From: Clostridia bacterium
Lineage (GTDB): Bacteria > Bacillota > Clostridia > Oscillospirales > CAG-272
Assembly (NCBI GenBank): GCA_017461475.1
Contig: JAFTXX010000011.1
Coordinates: 1-42,415, forward strand
Length of the DNA stretch: 42,415 nt
Direction: 5' to 3'
Positions 7,309 through 15,911 of this stretch are shown piece by piece (the first letter of the stretch is position 1; each line of letters opens with the position of its first letter). The notes under the pieces are model-generated. The model saw only the letters and a program-made list of their open reading frames with translations, searched no databases and was not told the DNA's origin. A program made the translations under genes and the position numbers.

Positions 7309-8481
7309 ATGGATATCAAGCAGGAATCACTCCAGGCTCACTACGATTGGCAAGGTAAGATTGAAGTTATCTCCCGTGCTAAGGTAAACGACCGTCACGA
7401 CTTGTCTGTTGCATACACCCCCGGTGTTGCTCAGCCCTGTCTCGAAATTCAGAAGGACTATTCCAAGTCTTTTGAACTTACCCGCCGACATAACCTCGTT
7501 GCGGTTATCACCGACGGTACCGCAGTTCTCGGTCTCGGCGATATCGGTCCCGAGGCAGGCATGCCCGTTATGGAAGGCAAGTGCGCACTCTTCAAGGAGT
7601 TCGCCGATGTTGACGCATTCCCGATCTGCGTTCGCTCCAAGGACGTAGACGAGATAGTTCGCACCATCTACCTCATTTCCGGCTCTTTCGGCGGTATCAA
7701 CCTCGAGGATATTTCCGCTCCCCGTTGCTTTGAAATTGAAAAGAGACTTAAGGAAATCTGCGATATTCCTGTATTCCACGATGACCAGCACGGTACCGCT
7801 ATTGTTTGTGCCGCCGCTCTTCTCAATGCACTCAAGGTAGTCGGTAAGAAAATCGAAGATGTTAAGGTAGTTATCAACGGCGCAGGCAGCGCAGGTATCT
7901 CCATCGGACGCCACCTTCTCAATCTCGGTCTCAAGAACCTCGTTATGTGTGACCGTTTCGGCGCGATTTACGAGGGCAAGCCCGAAAACAATCCTGCTCA
8001 GGAAGAAATGGCTAAGCTCACCAATCGCACTATGGAAAAGGGCAATCTTGCAGACGTTATGAAAGGCGCAGACGTGTTCATCGGTGTAAGCGCACCCGGC
8101 ATCGTATCAAAGGAAATGGTTGCTTCCATGGCTAAGGATTCTATCGTATTCCCCATGGCTAACCCCACTCCCGAAATCATGCCCGACGAAGCACTCGCCG
8201 CAGGCGCAAGAGTAGTCGGCACAGGCCGCAGCGACTTCCCGAACCAGATCAACAACGTACTCGCATTCCCCGGCATCTTCCGCGGCGCACTTGACTGCCG
8301 CGCTTCGCAGATCACAGAGGAAATGAAAGTCGCAACTTCTTATGCAATCGCATCCCTGATCCCTGACAGCGAACTCAGAGAGGACAATATCATCCCCTCC
8401 GCCCTCAATAAGGACGTAGCAAAAGTAGTTGCCGAAGCAGTTGTAAAAGCAGCCAGAGACGGCGGCGTAGCAAGAATCTAA
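7309..8481 (+). CDS. NAD(P)-dependent malic enzyme (oxaloacetate-decarboxylating)
   Basis: 390 aa, the length of the short bacterial malic enzymes. It converts malate to pyruvate and CO2 with reduction of NAD(P). Catalytic and metal residues are visible: Tyr36 in SVAYTPGVA, Lys91 in MPVMEGK, Glu133-Asp134 and Asp158-Asp159 in FHDDQHGTA. The Rossmann motif is NGAGSAG (190-196). GGAAGG precedes the ATG. Codon use is strongly biased (CTC, AAG, GTT) relative to neighbours, which suggests high expression. It is monocistronic, followed by repeat R2. It is likely central to anaerobic C4 to C3 metabolism. Confidence 0.95.
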   Translation: MDIKQESLQAHYDWQGKIEVISRAKVNDRHDLSVAYTPGVAQPCLEIQKDYSKSFELTRRHNLVAVITDGTAVLGLGDIGPEAGMPVMEGKCALFKEFADVDAFPICVRSKDVDEIVRTIYLISGSFGGINLEDISAPRCFEIEKRLKEICDIPVFHDDQHGTAIVCAAALLNALKVVGKKIEDVKVVINGAGSAGISIGRHLLNLGLKNLVMCDRFGAIYEGKPENNPAQEEMAKLTNRTMEKGNLADVMKGADVFIGVSAPGIVSKEMVASMAKDSIVFPMANPTPEIMPDEALAAGARVVGTGRSDFPNQINNVLAFPGIFRGALDCRASQITEEMKVATSYAIASLIPDSELREDNIIPSALNKDVAKVVAEAVVKAARDGGVARI

Positions 8482-8496
8482 AACTATACATATTCT

Positions 8497-8608
8497 CTGT
8501 CATCCTGAACGTAGTGAAGGATCTGCACGGCGTAGCCGTGTCAAACGTGATATAACTAACTTTTTACGGACTTCGTCCGAAGATCTCGGCAAAGCCTCAG
8601 GATGACAG
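8497..8608. repeat. Inverted-repeat element R2 (core-only relative of the repeat family)
   Basis: 112 bp. The arms CTGTCATCCT...GAAGGATCT (8497-8524) and AGATCTC...AGGATGACAG (8581-8608) carry the same GGATGACA/AGATCC modules as R1, R4 and R5. Two nested hairpins lie inside: CACGGC-GTA-GCCGTG (8527-8541) and CGGAC-TTC-GTCCG. It lacks the GGTAAATTAATG tips. It sits just after the malic enzyme stop and may also terminate that transcript. Confidence 0.7.
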
Positions 8609-8675
8609 GTAACATAAACTTTATTTATCTTTTCAATTTAACTTTTGTATAATAAACACACATCGGAGGTGCCCA

Positions 8676-9341
8676 ATTAAACTGCTTTTTCATGCACTGA
8701 CCAAAGCAATATGCGGATTTGCTTTGGTAGCACTGCTCATATTCCTGCCTGCGGGAACGTTTTACTATCCCCGTGGGTGGCTGCTTTGCGCGATACTCTT
8801 TATCCCAATGCTTTTTCTCGGTGCCGTTTTGCTCTTGAAATCGCCCGAACTGCTCAGAAAGCGCCTTGATACCAAAGAAAAAGAGACAGCACAAAAAGCA
8901 GTGGTCGCACTCTCCGCGCTCGGTTTTATCTGCGGATTTGTCACAGCGGGGCTTGACTTTCGCTTCGGATGGTCGCGCGTATCCGCGCCCACGGTAACTC
9001 TGGCGGCGGTACTATTCCTGCTCGGATATGCTATGTACGCCGAGGTAATGCGCGAAAACGCATACCTTTCACGCACGGTGAAGGTTCAACAAGGTCAAAC
9101 CGTAATTGATACCGGACTTTACGGCATTGTGCGCCATCCGATGTACGCGGCAACGCTTGTGATGTTTCTTTCAATGCCGCTCGTCCTCGGCTCATGGTAT
9201 TCGTTTGCCGTGTTTTTGCATTATCCCGTAGTGATAGCCGTCCGCATACACAACGAGGAAAAAGTCCTCACTGCGAGACTTGCAGGTTACAGCGAATACA
9301 AAAAGAAAGTAAAATACAGACTTATACCATTTATATGGTAA
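8676..9341 (+). CDS. ICMT/PEMT-like membrane methyltransferase, apparent ATT start
   Basis: 221 aa when started at ATT 8676, which lies 5 nt after a strong GGAGGT. The reading is M-K-L-L-F-H-A-L, the kind of N-terminus expected for this family. The only other in-frame start is a TTG at 8724, inside the first hydrophobic segment and without a ribosome binding site. There are about five membrane segments. The C-terminal GLYGIVRHPMYAATLVMF and NEEKVL motifs are the SAM-binding signature of the isoprenylcysteine carboxyl methyltransferase / phospholipid methyltransferase superfamily. The bacterial substrate is unknown. ATT starts are rare (infC is the classic case). A sequence error changing ATG to ATT is the main alternative. 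Confidence 0.8.
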   Translation: MKLLFHALTKAICGFALVALLIFLPAGTFYYPRGWLLCAILFIPMLFLGAVLLLKSPELLRKRLDTKEKETAQKAVVALSALGFICGFVTAGLDFRFGWSRVSAPTVTLAAVLFLLGYAMYAEVMRENAYLSRTVKVQQGQTVIDTGLYGIVRHPMYAATLVMFLSMPLVLGSWYSFAVFLHYPVVIAVRIHNEEKVLTARLAGYSEYKKKVKYRLIPFIW

Positions 9342-9374
9342 AAAACCTGCACGCCGCATGGCGTGCAGGTTTTT
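9341..9374. terminator. Bidirectional terminator
   Basis: A perfect 15-bp stem (9341-9355 with 9360-9374, GCAT loop) with A-run and T-run ends. It shares its first base with the methyltransferase stop codon and ends 1 nt from the stop of the convergent MATE fusion gene. Confidence 0.9.
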
Positions 9375-9375
9375 A

Positions 9376-11337
9376 TCAGTTCTTGTGCTTGATTTTTTCA
9401 ATGTAATTACAAATTGTTTCCACAACTTCGTCATTGCCGACCGAACAGTCAAGGCAGAGATTGTAGTTTTCTTTTTCGCCCCATTTTCTGTTTGATACAA
9501 GTTCGTAATAATTAGCTCTCGCTTTGTCACTTGAGGTGATGCGCTTTTCTGCTTCAGCGGCATTGTCGCCGTATATACGCATTACATTCTGTACCTTGTA
9601 TTCCATAGGCGCGTATAAGAATATGCGAATCACGTTTTTATGACCGCGGAGAACATAATCTGCTGCGCGCCCTACGATAACGAACGACTCTTTTTCCGCA
9701 AGCGCGTTTATGACCTCGCTTTGTGCGATAACGGAGTCTTTTTTCGCATCAAGCGAAAGGTAAAGCGAGTATAGGTTCTGCTCCTTCTGTCCCTCGGCAT
9801 ACTGCTTGTCAAGTCCGCGATGTTTGGCCTCAAGCATTGACAGCTCCTTGTCGTAGAATTTAAGTCCCAAACGCTCTGCGACGAGTTTGCCGATGCGTTT
9901 GCCGTTTGTTCCGTGCTCGCGCGATACGGTGATGACAAGGTTTCTGCTCTCTTTTACCGCACTTTCCAATGTGTCTACCTTGTTCTTCTGTGCCTGCTTC
10001 AAAAAGATGTATGCAAAAACGCAGGTCAGAACCTCCGCTATCGGGAACGTCCACCAAACAATGTCGAGTACATTCGGCGACAGCGTAAATAAGAAGCAGA
10101 CAGGGAACACAAACAATACCAAACGGAAAAATGAAAGAAGCAAAGGCTTGCCCGCGTAACCGAGCGCCTGCAGTACACCCTGCACAGCAACGGTAAATCC
10201 CATAAACACATATCCAAGAGCCGCTATGCGTGTAGCTTTCGCACAAACATCCACAAGCGCCGCGGATGAACCGCCCGACAGAGCGAAAAGCATGGACAGC
10301 GGCTTTGCCACGAGCTCAAACAAAACCATCATAATAAATGTGGTGATAACAGTATCAATAACACCGTATTTTATACAGTCCTTTGCACGCTCCTTACTCT
10401 TCATGCCGTAGTTGAATGAAAGAATGGTAATCATCGTGTTGGAAAGACCGAACGCCGAGAACAGCGCAACCTGCTGGATCTTGTAATATATGCCGAACGA
10501 GCCGACCAAAATTGTGGAATCAACGCTTGACATTCCCAAAATCGCATTAACACCCGCCATCATCACTGATAGCAAACCTTGCATTAATGCCGCCGACGCG
10601 CCGATTTTATAGATGGCTTTGATAAGGTCAAACTTTGGCTTTATATATTTCGGATGATTTTGAATTTCCTTGTTGATAATATAGTGAAATGCCATGGCAA
10701 GAAACATGGAAATAAACTGACCGATAACGGTTGCCCACGCCGCTCCCGCAACTCCCATATCGAGAGGGAAAATGAATATGTAGTCGAGAAGCACATTGAG
10801 TAAAGCGCCGGTTACCTGCGCAATCATTGAGTACATACCCTTGCCGGTAGCCTGCAGAAAACGCTCGTATATAGTAAAGCCGGTGGTTCCGAGGCAAAGG
10901 CAGGTGCAGATTTTAAGATATGACGAACCCATTTCCAAAACGTCGGGGTCGTTGGTGAATAAACCGATAAACCACTCAGAGCCAAAAAGTCCGAACAGCA
11001 GAAACACGGCGTAAATAGCTACAGCCAAAAATACACCGTTGCCTGCAACGCGGTTTACCTTTTCCTGATTTTTCTCGCCCAGACTTTTTGACAGCAGGGC
11101 ATTTAGTCCCACACCTGTGCCGACGCCTACGGCGATAATTAAAATTTGGATAGGGAACGCAATTGTCAGCGCCTCGTTGGCAAGCGCTCCCGTGCCTTCC
11201 ATGTTGGCGACGAAAACGCTGTCAATAACATTGTACAGCGCTTGCAGTACCAATGATATTATCATCGGAATTCCCATTTTCCAAAAGAGCTTTTTCAGCG
11301 GCTCAACCGCCATTTTGTTTTGTTTTACTTGTTCCAT
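9376..11337 (-). CDS. MATE efflux transporter fused to a cytidylate-kinase-like domain
   Basis: 653 aa from ATG 11337 (GGAGGT 5 nt upstream; an upstream in-frame TTG lies in the leader hairpin and is not used). Residues 1-450 form a 12-TM MATE-type transporter, with MIISLVLQALYNVIDSVFVA near the N-terminus. MATE proteins export cationic drugs or metabolites by Na+ or H+ antiport. Residues 465-653 form a second, soluble domain that opens with ITVSREHGTNGKRIGKLVAE and continues LGLKFYDKE, the pattern of the cytidylate kinase-like family. Residues such as IVGRAADYVL and IRIFLYAP also fit this family. There is no frameshift or stop between the halves. The role of the kinase-like domain is unknown; it may sense or modify a nucleotide-like substrate. 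Confidence 0.85.
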   Translation of the reverse strand: MEQVKQNKMAVEPLKKLFWKMGIPMIISLVLQALYNVIDSVFVANMEGTGALANEALTIAFPIQILIIAVGVGTGVGLNALLSKSLGEKNQEKVNRVAGNGVFLAVAIYAVFLLFGLFGSEWFIGLFTNDPDVLEMGSSYLKICTCLCLGTTGFTIYERFLQATGKGMYSMIAQVTGALLNVLLDYIFIFPLDMGVAGAAWATVIGQFISMFLAMAFHYIINKEIQNHPKYIKPKFDLIKAIYKIGASAALMQGLLSVMMAGVNAILGMSSVDSTILVGSFGIYYKIQQVALFSAFGLSNTMITILSFNYGMKSKERAKDCIKYGVIDTVITTFIMMVLFELVAKPLSMLFALSGGSSAALVDVCAKATRIAALGYVFMGFTVAVQGVLQALGYAGKPLLLSFFRLVLFVFPVCFLFTLSPNVLDIVWWTFPIAEVLTCVFAYIFLKQAQKNKVDTLESAVKESRNLVITVSREHGTNGKRIGKLVAERLGLKFYDKELSMLEAKHRGLDKQYAEGQKEQNLYSLYLSLDAKKDSVIAQSEVINALAEKESFVIVGRAADYVLRGHKNVIRIFLYAPMEYKVQNVMRIYGDNAAEAEKRITSSDKARANYYELVSNRKWGEKENYNLCLDCSVGNDEVVETICNYIEKIKHKN

Positions 11338-11357
11338 ACAATACCTCCATAGAGCGC

Positions 11358-11397
11358 AAAAAAGGCGTAAGTCCAAAACAGTTGGACTTACGCCTTT
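11358..11397 (-). terminator. Terminator hairpin in the MATE-fusion leader (candidate attenuator)
   Basis: A 16-bp perfect stem (11361-11376 with 11382-11397) is followed on the minus strand by six T. It lies downstream of the MATE promoter and 20 nt before its ribosome binding site. No minus-strand gene precedes it, so it is not a normal end-of-gene terminator. The plus strand lacks a T-run, so it is directional. Confidence 0.7.
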
Positions 11398-11418
11398 CGA
11401 CTACTCACTACGGCAAAT

Positions 11419-11447
11419 ATTATATCACATTTTTCGCAAAAAAGCAA
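11419..11447 (-). promoter_or_regulatory. Promoter of the MATE fusion gene
   Basis: Minus strand: -35 TTGCTT (11447-11442), 17-bp spacer, extended -10 TGATATAAT (hexamer 11424-11419). The predicted start is near 11412, about 15 nt before the leader hairpin. Confidence 0.7.
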
Positions 11448-11465
11448 GTGTTTTTTGCTGCAGTG

Positions 11466-11494
11466 TTGCATAGCAAGTCGGTATGTGATAAAAT
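11466..11494 (+). promoter_or_regulatory. Promoter of recQ
   Basis: -35 TTGCAT (11466-11471), 17-bp spacer, extended -10 TGATAAAAT (hexamer 11489-11494). It is divergent from the MATE promoter. Confidence 0.7.
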
Positions 11495-11531
11495 ATATGC
11501 AAATCTTTTCTGTAAATGAGGAGCAACCAAA

Positions 11532-13364
11532 ATGGATAAACACGCGGTGCTCAGCCGCTATTTCGGATATACGCAGTTCCGCCGCGGACAAGCCGAGCTT
11601 ATCGACGCCATTCTTTCGGGCAGGGACGCCTTCGGAATAATGCCTACGGGAGGCGGAAAAAGCCTGTGCTATCAGATTCCCGCGATTATGATGGACGGGA
11701 TAACTCTTGTCGTGTCACCGCTGATATCTTTGATGAAAGACCAGGTCGCGGCGCTCAAAAACGCTGGCGTTGCCGCGGCTTACATAAATTCCTCGCTGAC
11801 TTACGAGCAGATACAATTGGTTTATCAAAATATGACAGTCGGCAAGTACAAGATAATCTACATCGCGCCCGAGAGACTTCTTACTGAAGGGTTCCTTGCG
11901 GCGGTACAGTACCTGAAAATATCAATGGTCACTGTTGATGAAGCGCACTGCATTTCACAGTGGGGACAGGATTTTCGCCCAAGCTATTTAAAAATCGTGG
12001 ACTTTCTTAAAGAACTCGAATATCGCCCTGTTGTGTCAGCATTTACCGCAACGGCAACCGAGCAGGTGCGAAAAGATATAGAGCGCATTTTAGGACTTTG
12101 CACGCCGTTTAGTATAGTTACGGGATTTGACCGTCCTAATCTCAGATTTGAAGTTCTGAAACCGAAAAACAAACCTGCCGCACTCAAAGACTTTATAGCC
12201 GAGCGCCGCGACAAAAGCGGCATAGTGTATTGCGCAACGCGCAAAGACGTTGAAAAAGTATGCGAGATTCTGCAAGAAGAAGGCTATTACGCCACAAGAT
12301 ATCATGCTGGACTCACCGAAGAGGAGCGTCGGCAGAACCAGGACGACTTTGTCTACGACAGCCGCAATATCATGGTTGCGACAAACGCGTTCGGCATGGG
12401 AATAGACAAGTCCAACGTGGCGTATGTCCTGCATTACAGCATGCCGAAAAGCATGGAAGCGTACTATCAGGAAGCGGGACGCGCAGGACGTGACGGTGAG
12501 AGCGCGGAGTGCGCAATGTTTTTCTCCGCAAACGATATCCGCACGGCAAAATTTTTGATAGAGAATACATCCGAAAATAAGGAACTCACATACGAGGAGC
12601 GGCAGGCGGCTATCGCACAGGATTTGGCGCGCCTTGATAAAATGATTGGCTATAGTAAGACCGACCGCTGTCTGCGCGGCTATATCCTCGACTATTTCGG
12701 CGAGCCGCACGCGGAGAGGTGCGGTAATTGCGGCAACTGCTGCCTCGATACCAATACGGAAATGCGCGACATCACCACCGAGGCAAAGATGATCTTGTCA
12801 TGCATCCGCCGTATGTATGATTATCTCGGATATTCACTCGGAGTGACGCTCGTCGTGCACACCTTACACGGAAGTAAAGAAAAGCGCATTATCGAGCTCG
12901 GTCTTGATACGATTTCTACCTACGGTTTGCTGAGTAAAATTCCGCGCGCCGAAATCCGCGAAATCTTTGACAGTCTCGAGACGCAAGGATATTTGTATAT
13001 ACACCCCGAGCACAGCGGTGTAATGCTCACAGACCGCGCGGCTGAAGTTCTTTTCCGCGGCGAAATAGTAACCATGCGCGTACATGCGAAAAAGCAAAAA
13101 ACTAAAAAATCGGCGGCAAAAAACGCAACATCCGCAGCGGACGCGGATTTGCTCACCGTTCTCAAAAATCTTCGCTTTAAGCTTGCTAAAGAGGAAAACG
13201 TCCCCGCCTATATCATCTTCTCCAATGCCACTCTGCAGGATATGGCGGCAAAATGTCCTACCACTCCCGAAGATTTCCTCGCCGTCTCAGGCGTGGGCAA
13301 ATACAAAGCCGACCGCTACGCCGACGCATTCTTAACAGAAATAAGAAATTATAAAACTAAATGA
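11532..13364 (+). CDS. recQ: ATP-dependent DNA helicase RecQ
   Basis: 610 aa, ATG with GAGGAG upstream. A 3'-5' helicase in recombination and fork repair. Walker A is PTGGGKS (38-44), motif II is DEAH (136-139) and the RecQ aromatic loop is ISQWGQDFRPSY. Helicase motif VI is in EAGRAGRDG. The RecQ C-terminal zinc site is supplied by the cysteines of DRCLRGYILDYFGE...CGNCGNC. A winged-helix RQC follows, and the HRDC domain lies at about 535-608. All three RecQ modules are present, so it is full length. The transcript ends at a strong terminator shared with the convergent GNAT gene. Confidence 0.97.
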   Translation: MDKHAVLSRYFGYTQFRRGQAELIDAILSGRDAFGIMPTGGGKSLCYQIPAIMMDGITLVVSPLISLMKDQVAALKNAGVAAAYINSSLTYEQIQLVYQNMTVGKYKIIYIAPERLLTEGFLAAVQYLKISMVTVDEAHCISQWGQDFRPSYLKIVDFLKELEYRPVVSAFTATATEQVRKDIERILGLCTPFSIVTGFDRPNLRFEVLKPKNKPAALKDFIAERRDKSGIVYCATRKDVEKVCEILQEEGYYATRYHAGLTEEERRQNQDDFVYDSRNIMVATNAFGMGIDKSNVAYVLHYSMPKSMEAYYQEAGRAGRDGESAECAMFFSANDIRTAKFLIENTSENKELTYEERQAAIAQDLARLDKMIGYSKTDRCLRGYILDYFGEPHAERCGNCGNCCLDTNTEMRDITTEAKMILSCIRRMYDYLGYSLGVTLVVHTLHGSKEKRIIELGLDTISTYGLLSKIPRAEIREIFDSLETQGYLYIHPEHSGVMLTDRAAEVLFRGEIVTMRVHAKKQKTKKSAAKNATSAADADLLTVLKNLRFKLAKEENVPAYIIFSNATLQDMAAKCPTTPEDFLAVSGVGKYKADRYADAFLTEIRNYKTK

Positions 13365-13387
13365 AGTGTTGATGTAACTTCATTATT

Positions 13388-13424
13388 AAAAAGTCCCGAT
13401 TCCATTTTGAAATCGGGACTTTTT
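13388..13424. terminator. Bidirectional terminator between recQ and GNAT gene
   Basis: A 14-bp perfect stem, AAAAAGTCCCGATT with its complement at 13411-13424. It ends both recQ and the six-gene leftward operon. Confidence 0.92.
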
Positions 13425-13427
13425 CAC

Positions 13428-13913
13428 TTAAATTCTTTGATACGCAATTCTCGGCGACCCGTCGTGCAGCATGTATATTGTACCGCACTTTGTAAAGCCG
13501 TTGCGTTCAATGGCTTTTTGCATGGGGAAGTTGTCGTGGTGCGTGTCGACGCGCAGATTGCTTGTGACTTTTGCGCAGTATTCAACGCACAAATCAAACA
13601 AACGGCGGCATTTGCCGTCTGTTGCAACGCGGTGAATGGTACCGTACGGCCCGTCACACAGCCATGCGCCCTCTATTTTTTCATAGGTTGGCTCCACTCT
13701 CTGCATAAACATAAACACGCCGTGGATTTCATCGCCGTCGGCGATAACATAGCTCTCGCCGCGCTCGATGTCTTCTTCTATAAGCTCACGCACGGGGTAG
13801 CCGTCGCCCCATTGTGTAGGGTTGCCGCTTGCCGCCATAAAGCCGCGTGCAATGTCGTATATCTCCATCACACGGTTAAGGTCGGCGGCGGTAGTTTTTC
13901 TTATTTCCAACAT
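13428..13913 (-). CDS. GNAT family N-acetyltransferase
   Basis: 161 aa from ATG 13913. That ATG begins one base after the stop of the upstream gene, so translation is probably coupled; no separate ribosome binding site is obvious. The N-terminus MLEIRKTTAADLNRVMEIY is the classic GNAT beta1-alpha1. The C-terminal part (LRVDTHHDNFPMQKAIERNGF) matches the acetyl-CoA-fold beta4-alpha4 to beta6 region. It is the last gene of the operon 18586-13428. The substrate is unknown. Confidence 0.8.
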   Translation of the reverse strand: MLEIRKTTAADLNRVMEIYDIARGFMAASGNPTQWGDGYPVRELIEEDIERGESYVIADGDEIHGVFMFMQRVEPTYEKIEGAWLCDGPYGTIHRVATDGKCRRLFDLCVEYCAKVTSNLRVDTHHDNFPMQKAIERNGFTKCGTIYMLHDGSPRIAYQRI

Positions 13914-13914
13914 T

Positions 13915-14733
13915 TTAATCAATAACAAACAGTGCATCAACATCAATGTCGTCGATGTTGTTTAAGCTGTCTTTCATTTCCATTTGATAAATCTTTTCAC
14001 CGCTCGGCGAATATTTCGCCGCTGTGAGCACGGTGGCACTTTCAAAGGCGAAAGTGTACTCTTCGGAAAAACCGTCCGCACGTGTAAAACTGAAGCTGAA
14101 TATGTTTTCCCCCGTACCTCTTGCTTGCGTAAACGAAAGCGAGAAGTCGGTTATTCCGCCTGCATAGTCGACGGTTTCACCGTTTGCCAGCGCCTTTATC
14201 ATAGCAGTAAGCTCGGAGAGCGGTGTATAGCCGAAGTATTCAGAAAAGTGTATTTCACCCGACTCGTCAACAATTGATGTGTTGTCTGTGTTGTCGGATA
14301 TTTTCACCTTGCCGTCCTTGCAGACCACGGTAGACATGATAACATCGTTTTCGGATGTCTGTACCCACCAATCGTTTCCGTTCATTATAGCGGTGTAGTC
14401 GGCGGCGCTCTTTTTCTCGCCCGAATATACGGTTACGGTGTAGTGCTGATAATACTTGTCCGAGACAGAGATGTCCGCAAGCGCAGTCGCGTATTCTTCA
14501 CGCGGGAGCGCCTCAAAGTATTCAATGCTTTCGTCCTCAGCCGCGATGTTGCCGGCAATCGGAGCTGCGGCAGAAGTTCCGTCAGTTTCAATGAAGTCGG
14601 ATAAGAACGCCGGCATGCTGATAATTCCGAGTGCATACATTCCGGCGAGCCCAAGTACGAAAACCAACACGACAACCGCCGCAAAAAGCGCAATGCCGCT
14701 GTTATTCTTTCTTTTCTCCTTTGGATTTTTCAT
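13915..14733 (-). CDS. Membrane-anchored extracytoplasmic protein of unknown function
   Basis: 272 aa from ATG 14733, which has GGGAG 8 nt upstream and overlaps the end of the WecA-like gene by 32 nt. An upstream in-frame start at 14766 is less likely. It has a short basic N-terminus, one hydrophobic segment (about 13-36) and then an acidic extracellular domain of about 230 residues rich in Ser, Thr and Asp. No lipobox cysteine and no family that I recognise. Its overlap with a lipid-linked-sugar enzyme gene hints at a cell-envelope role, but this is inference. Confidence 0.75.
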   Translation of the reverse strand: MKNPKEKRKNNSGIALFAAVVVLVFVLGLAGMYALGIISMPAFLSDFIETDGTSAAAPIAGNIAAEDESIEYFEALPREEYATALADISVSDKYYQHYTVTVYSGEKKSAADYTAIMNGNDWWVQTSENDVIMSTVVCKDGKVKISDNTDNTSIVDESGEIHFSEYFGYTPLSELTAMIKALANGETVDYAGGITDFSLSFTQARGTGENIFSFSFTRADGFSEEYTFAFESATVLTAAKYSPSGEKIYQMEMKDSLNNIDDIDVDALFVID

Positions 14734-15886
14734 CGTTTGTATCTCCCATTTCTTCAAACTGAACAAACGCGTTTCTTCCGTATTTCGGAGTAGTAATACC
14801 TACATCGTCAAAGGTCTCAATATAAGGCTTTGCACCTTCATCAGCGTTGTAAACTCCCGTATGGCCGCGCCATTTTGCACTGCCGAGAATTTTGAACGAA
14901 ATGACAAAGATGATAAGCGCGACAACAAGAATAAGCGCGCCGCCTTGCCATTCTTTTCGGGTCAGCATTACCGATGAAATTCCGAGCATGGCACAGATAG
15001 CATAGAGAATACGCACGCTCTGCTTCTGACCAAAGCCCATGTCCATCAGTCTGTGGTGCAGATGTCCGCGGTCAGCTGCAAACGGACTCTTGCCGTGGAT
15101 TATTCTGCGCACAATGGCAAATGTAGTATCGAAAAGCGGCAAGCCGAAGATGGAAAGCGGGATGAAGAAGGATAGCACCATGTCGGTCTTGAACACACCT
15201 ACAACCGAGAGGATGGACAGCGTGTAACCGAGGAAAAGCGCACCCGTGTCACCCATGAAAATCTTAGCGGGATTTGTGTTGAAAGGGAAGAACCCGAGAC
15301 ACGAGCCGATAAGAATAGCGGTAATCACGCAAAGGTCAACACTGCTGCCCGAGAGGAGCATAACAAGGAACATCGAAGCCGAACTTATCGCGGATACGCC
15401 GCATGCAAGACCGTCAAGACCGTCGATAAAGTTGACGGCATTTGTCAGTCCCACGATCCACAAAACGGTAATCAGAATTGACCAGCCGCCGAACGGCACA
15501 TAATCTCCGCCGAAACCGATAAAGTCAATGACAATGCCCTGTGACACTGCAAAAAGTGCAACAAGTATCTGTACCGCGAGCTTTATAAACGCATTGATAC
15601 GGTAAATGTCGTCAATAATGCCTATGATTACAAGAATTCCGCCGCCTACGAAAATGGTGATAAGCGTTTTGTCGATATTACAAAAACTCAGCGTTGCAAT
15701 GACGAACGCCAAAAATATCGCAAGACCGCCGATGCGGGGAACGGGTCTGTGGTGCATTCTGCGGTTGTCGGTAGGAATGTCGATAGCTCGGATTTTTATT
15801 GCCAGAACGCGGACTATGGGCGTCAGCGAAAAGGCAAGCAGCGCGGCACAGATGACTGCGCACAGGCTGTATACGAATTCAGTCAT
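14702..15886 (-). CDS. WecA/TagO-like undecaprenyl-phosphate GlcNAc-1-phosphate transferase
   Basis: 394 aa. Polyprenyl-phosphate HexNAc-1-phosphate transferase with about 10-11 membrane segments. Family motifs in order: Asp92-Asp93 in IDDIYRINAFIKL (Mg2+), NAVNFIDGLDGLA (149-161), NTNPAKIFMGDTGALFLG (203-220, Asp213), and the HLHHRL histidine motif (275-280) that separates WecA/TagO from MraY. It starts wall teichoic acid, exopolysaccharide or O-antigen-like glycan synthesis on the inner membrane face. AAGGAG lies upstream of the ATG. A charged C-terminal tail of about 60 residues is cytoplasmic. It lies between trpS and an unknown anchored protein in one operon. Confidence 0.9.
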   Translation of the reverse strand: MTEFVYSLCAVICAALLAFSLTPIVRVLAIKIRAIDIPTDNRRMHHRPVPRIGGLAIFLAFVIATLSFCNIDKTLITIFVGGGILVIIGIIDDIYRINAFIKLAVQILVALFAVSQGIVIDFIGFGGDYVPFGGWSILITVLWIVGLTNAVNFIDGLDGLACGVSAISSASMFLVMLLSGSSVDLCVITAILIGSCLGFFPFNTNPAKIFMGDTGALFLGYTLSILSVVGVFKTDMVLSFFIPLSIFGLPLFDTTFAIVRRIIHGKSPFAADRGHLHHRLMDMGFGQKQSVRILYAICAMLGISSVMLTRKEWQGGALILVVALIIFVISFKILGSAKWRGHTGVYNADEGAKPYIETFDDVGITTPKYGRNAFVQFEEMGDTNDEKSKGEKKE

Positions 15887-15911
15887 TTTTAACTTCTCCT
15901 TATGCCTTTCC

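Noticed and set aside
8724-9341. TTG 8724 as start of the ICMT-like methyltransferase
   Set aside because: It would cut into the first membrane helix and has no ribosome binding site, whereas ATT 8676 is 5 nt from GGAGGT.
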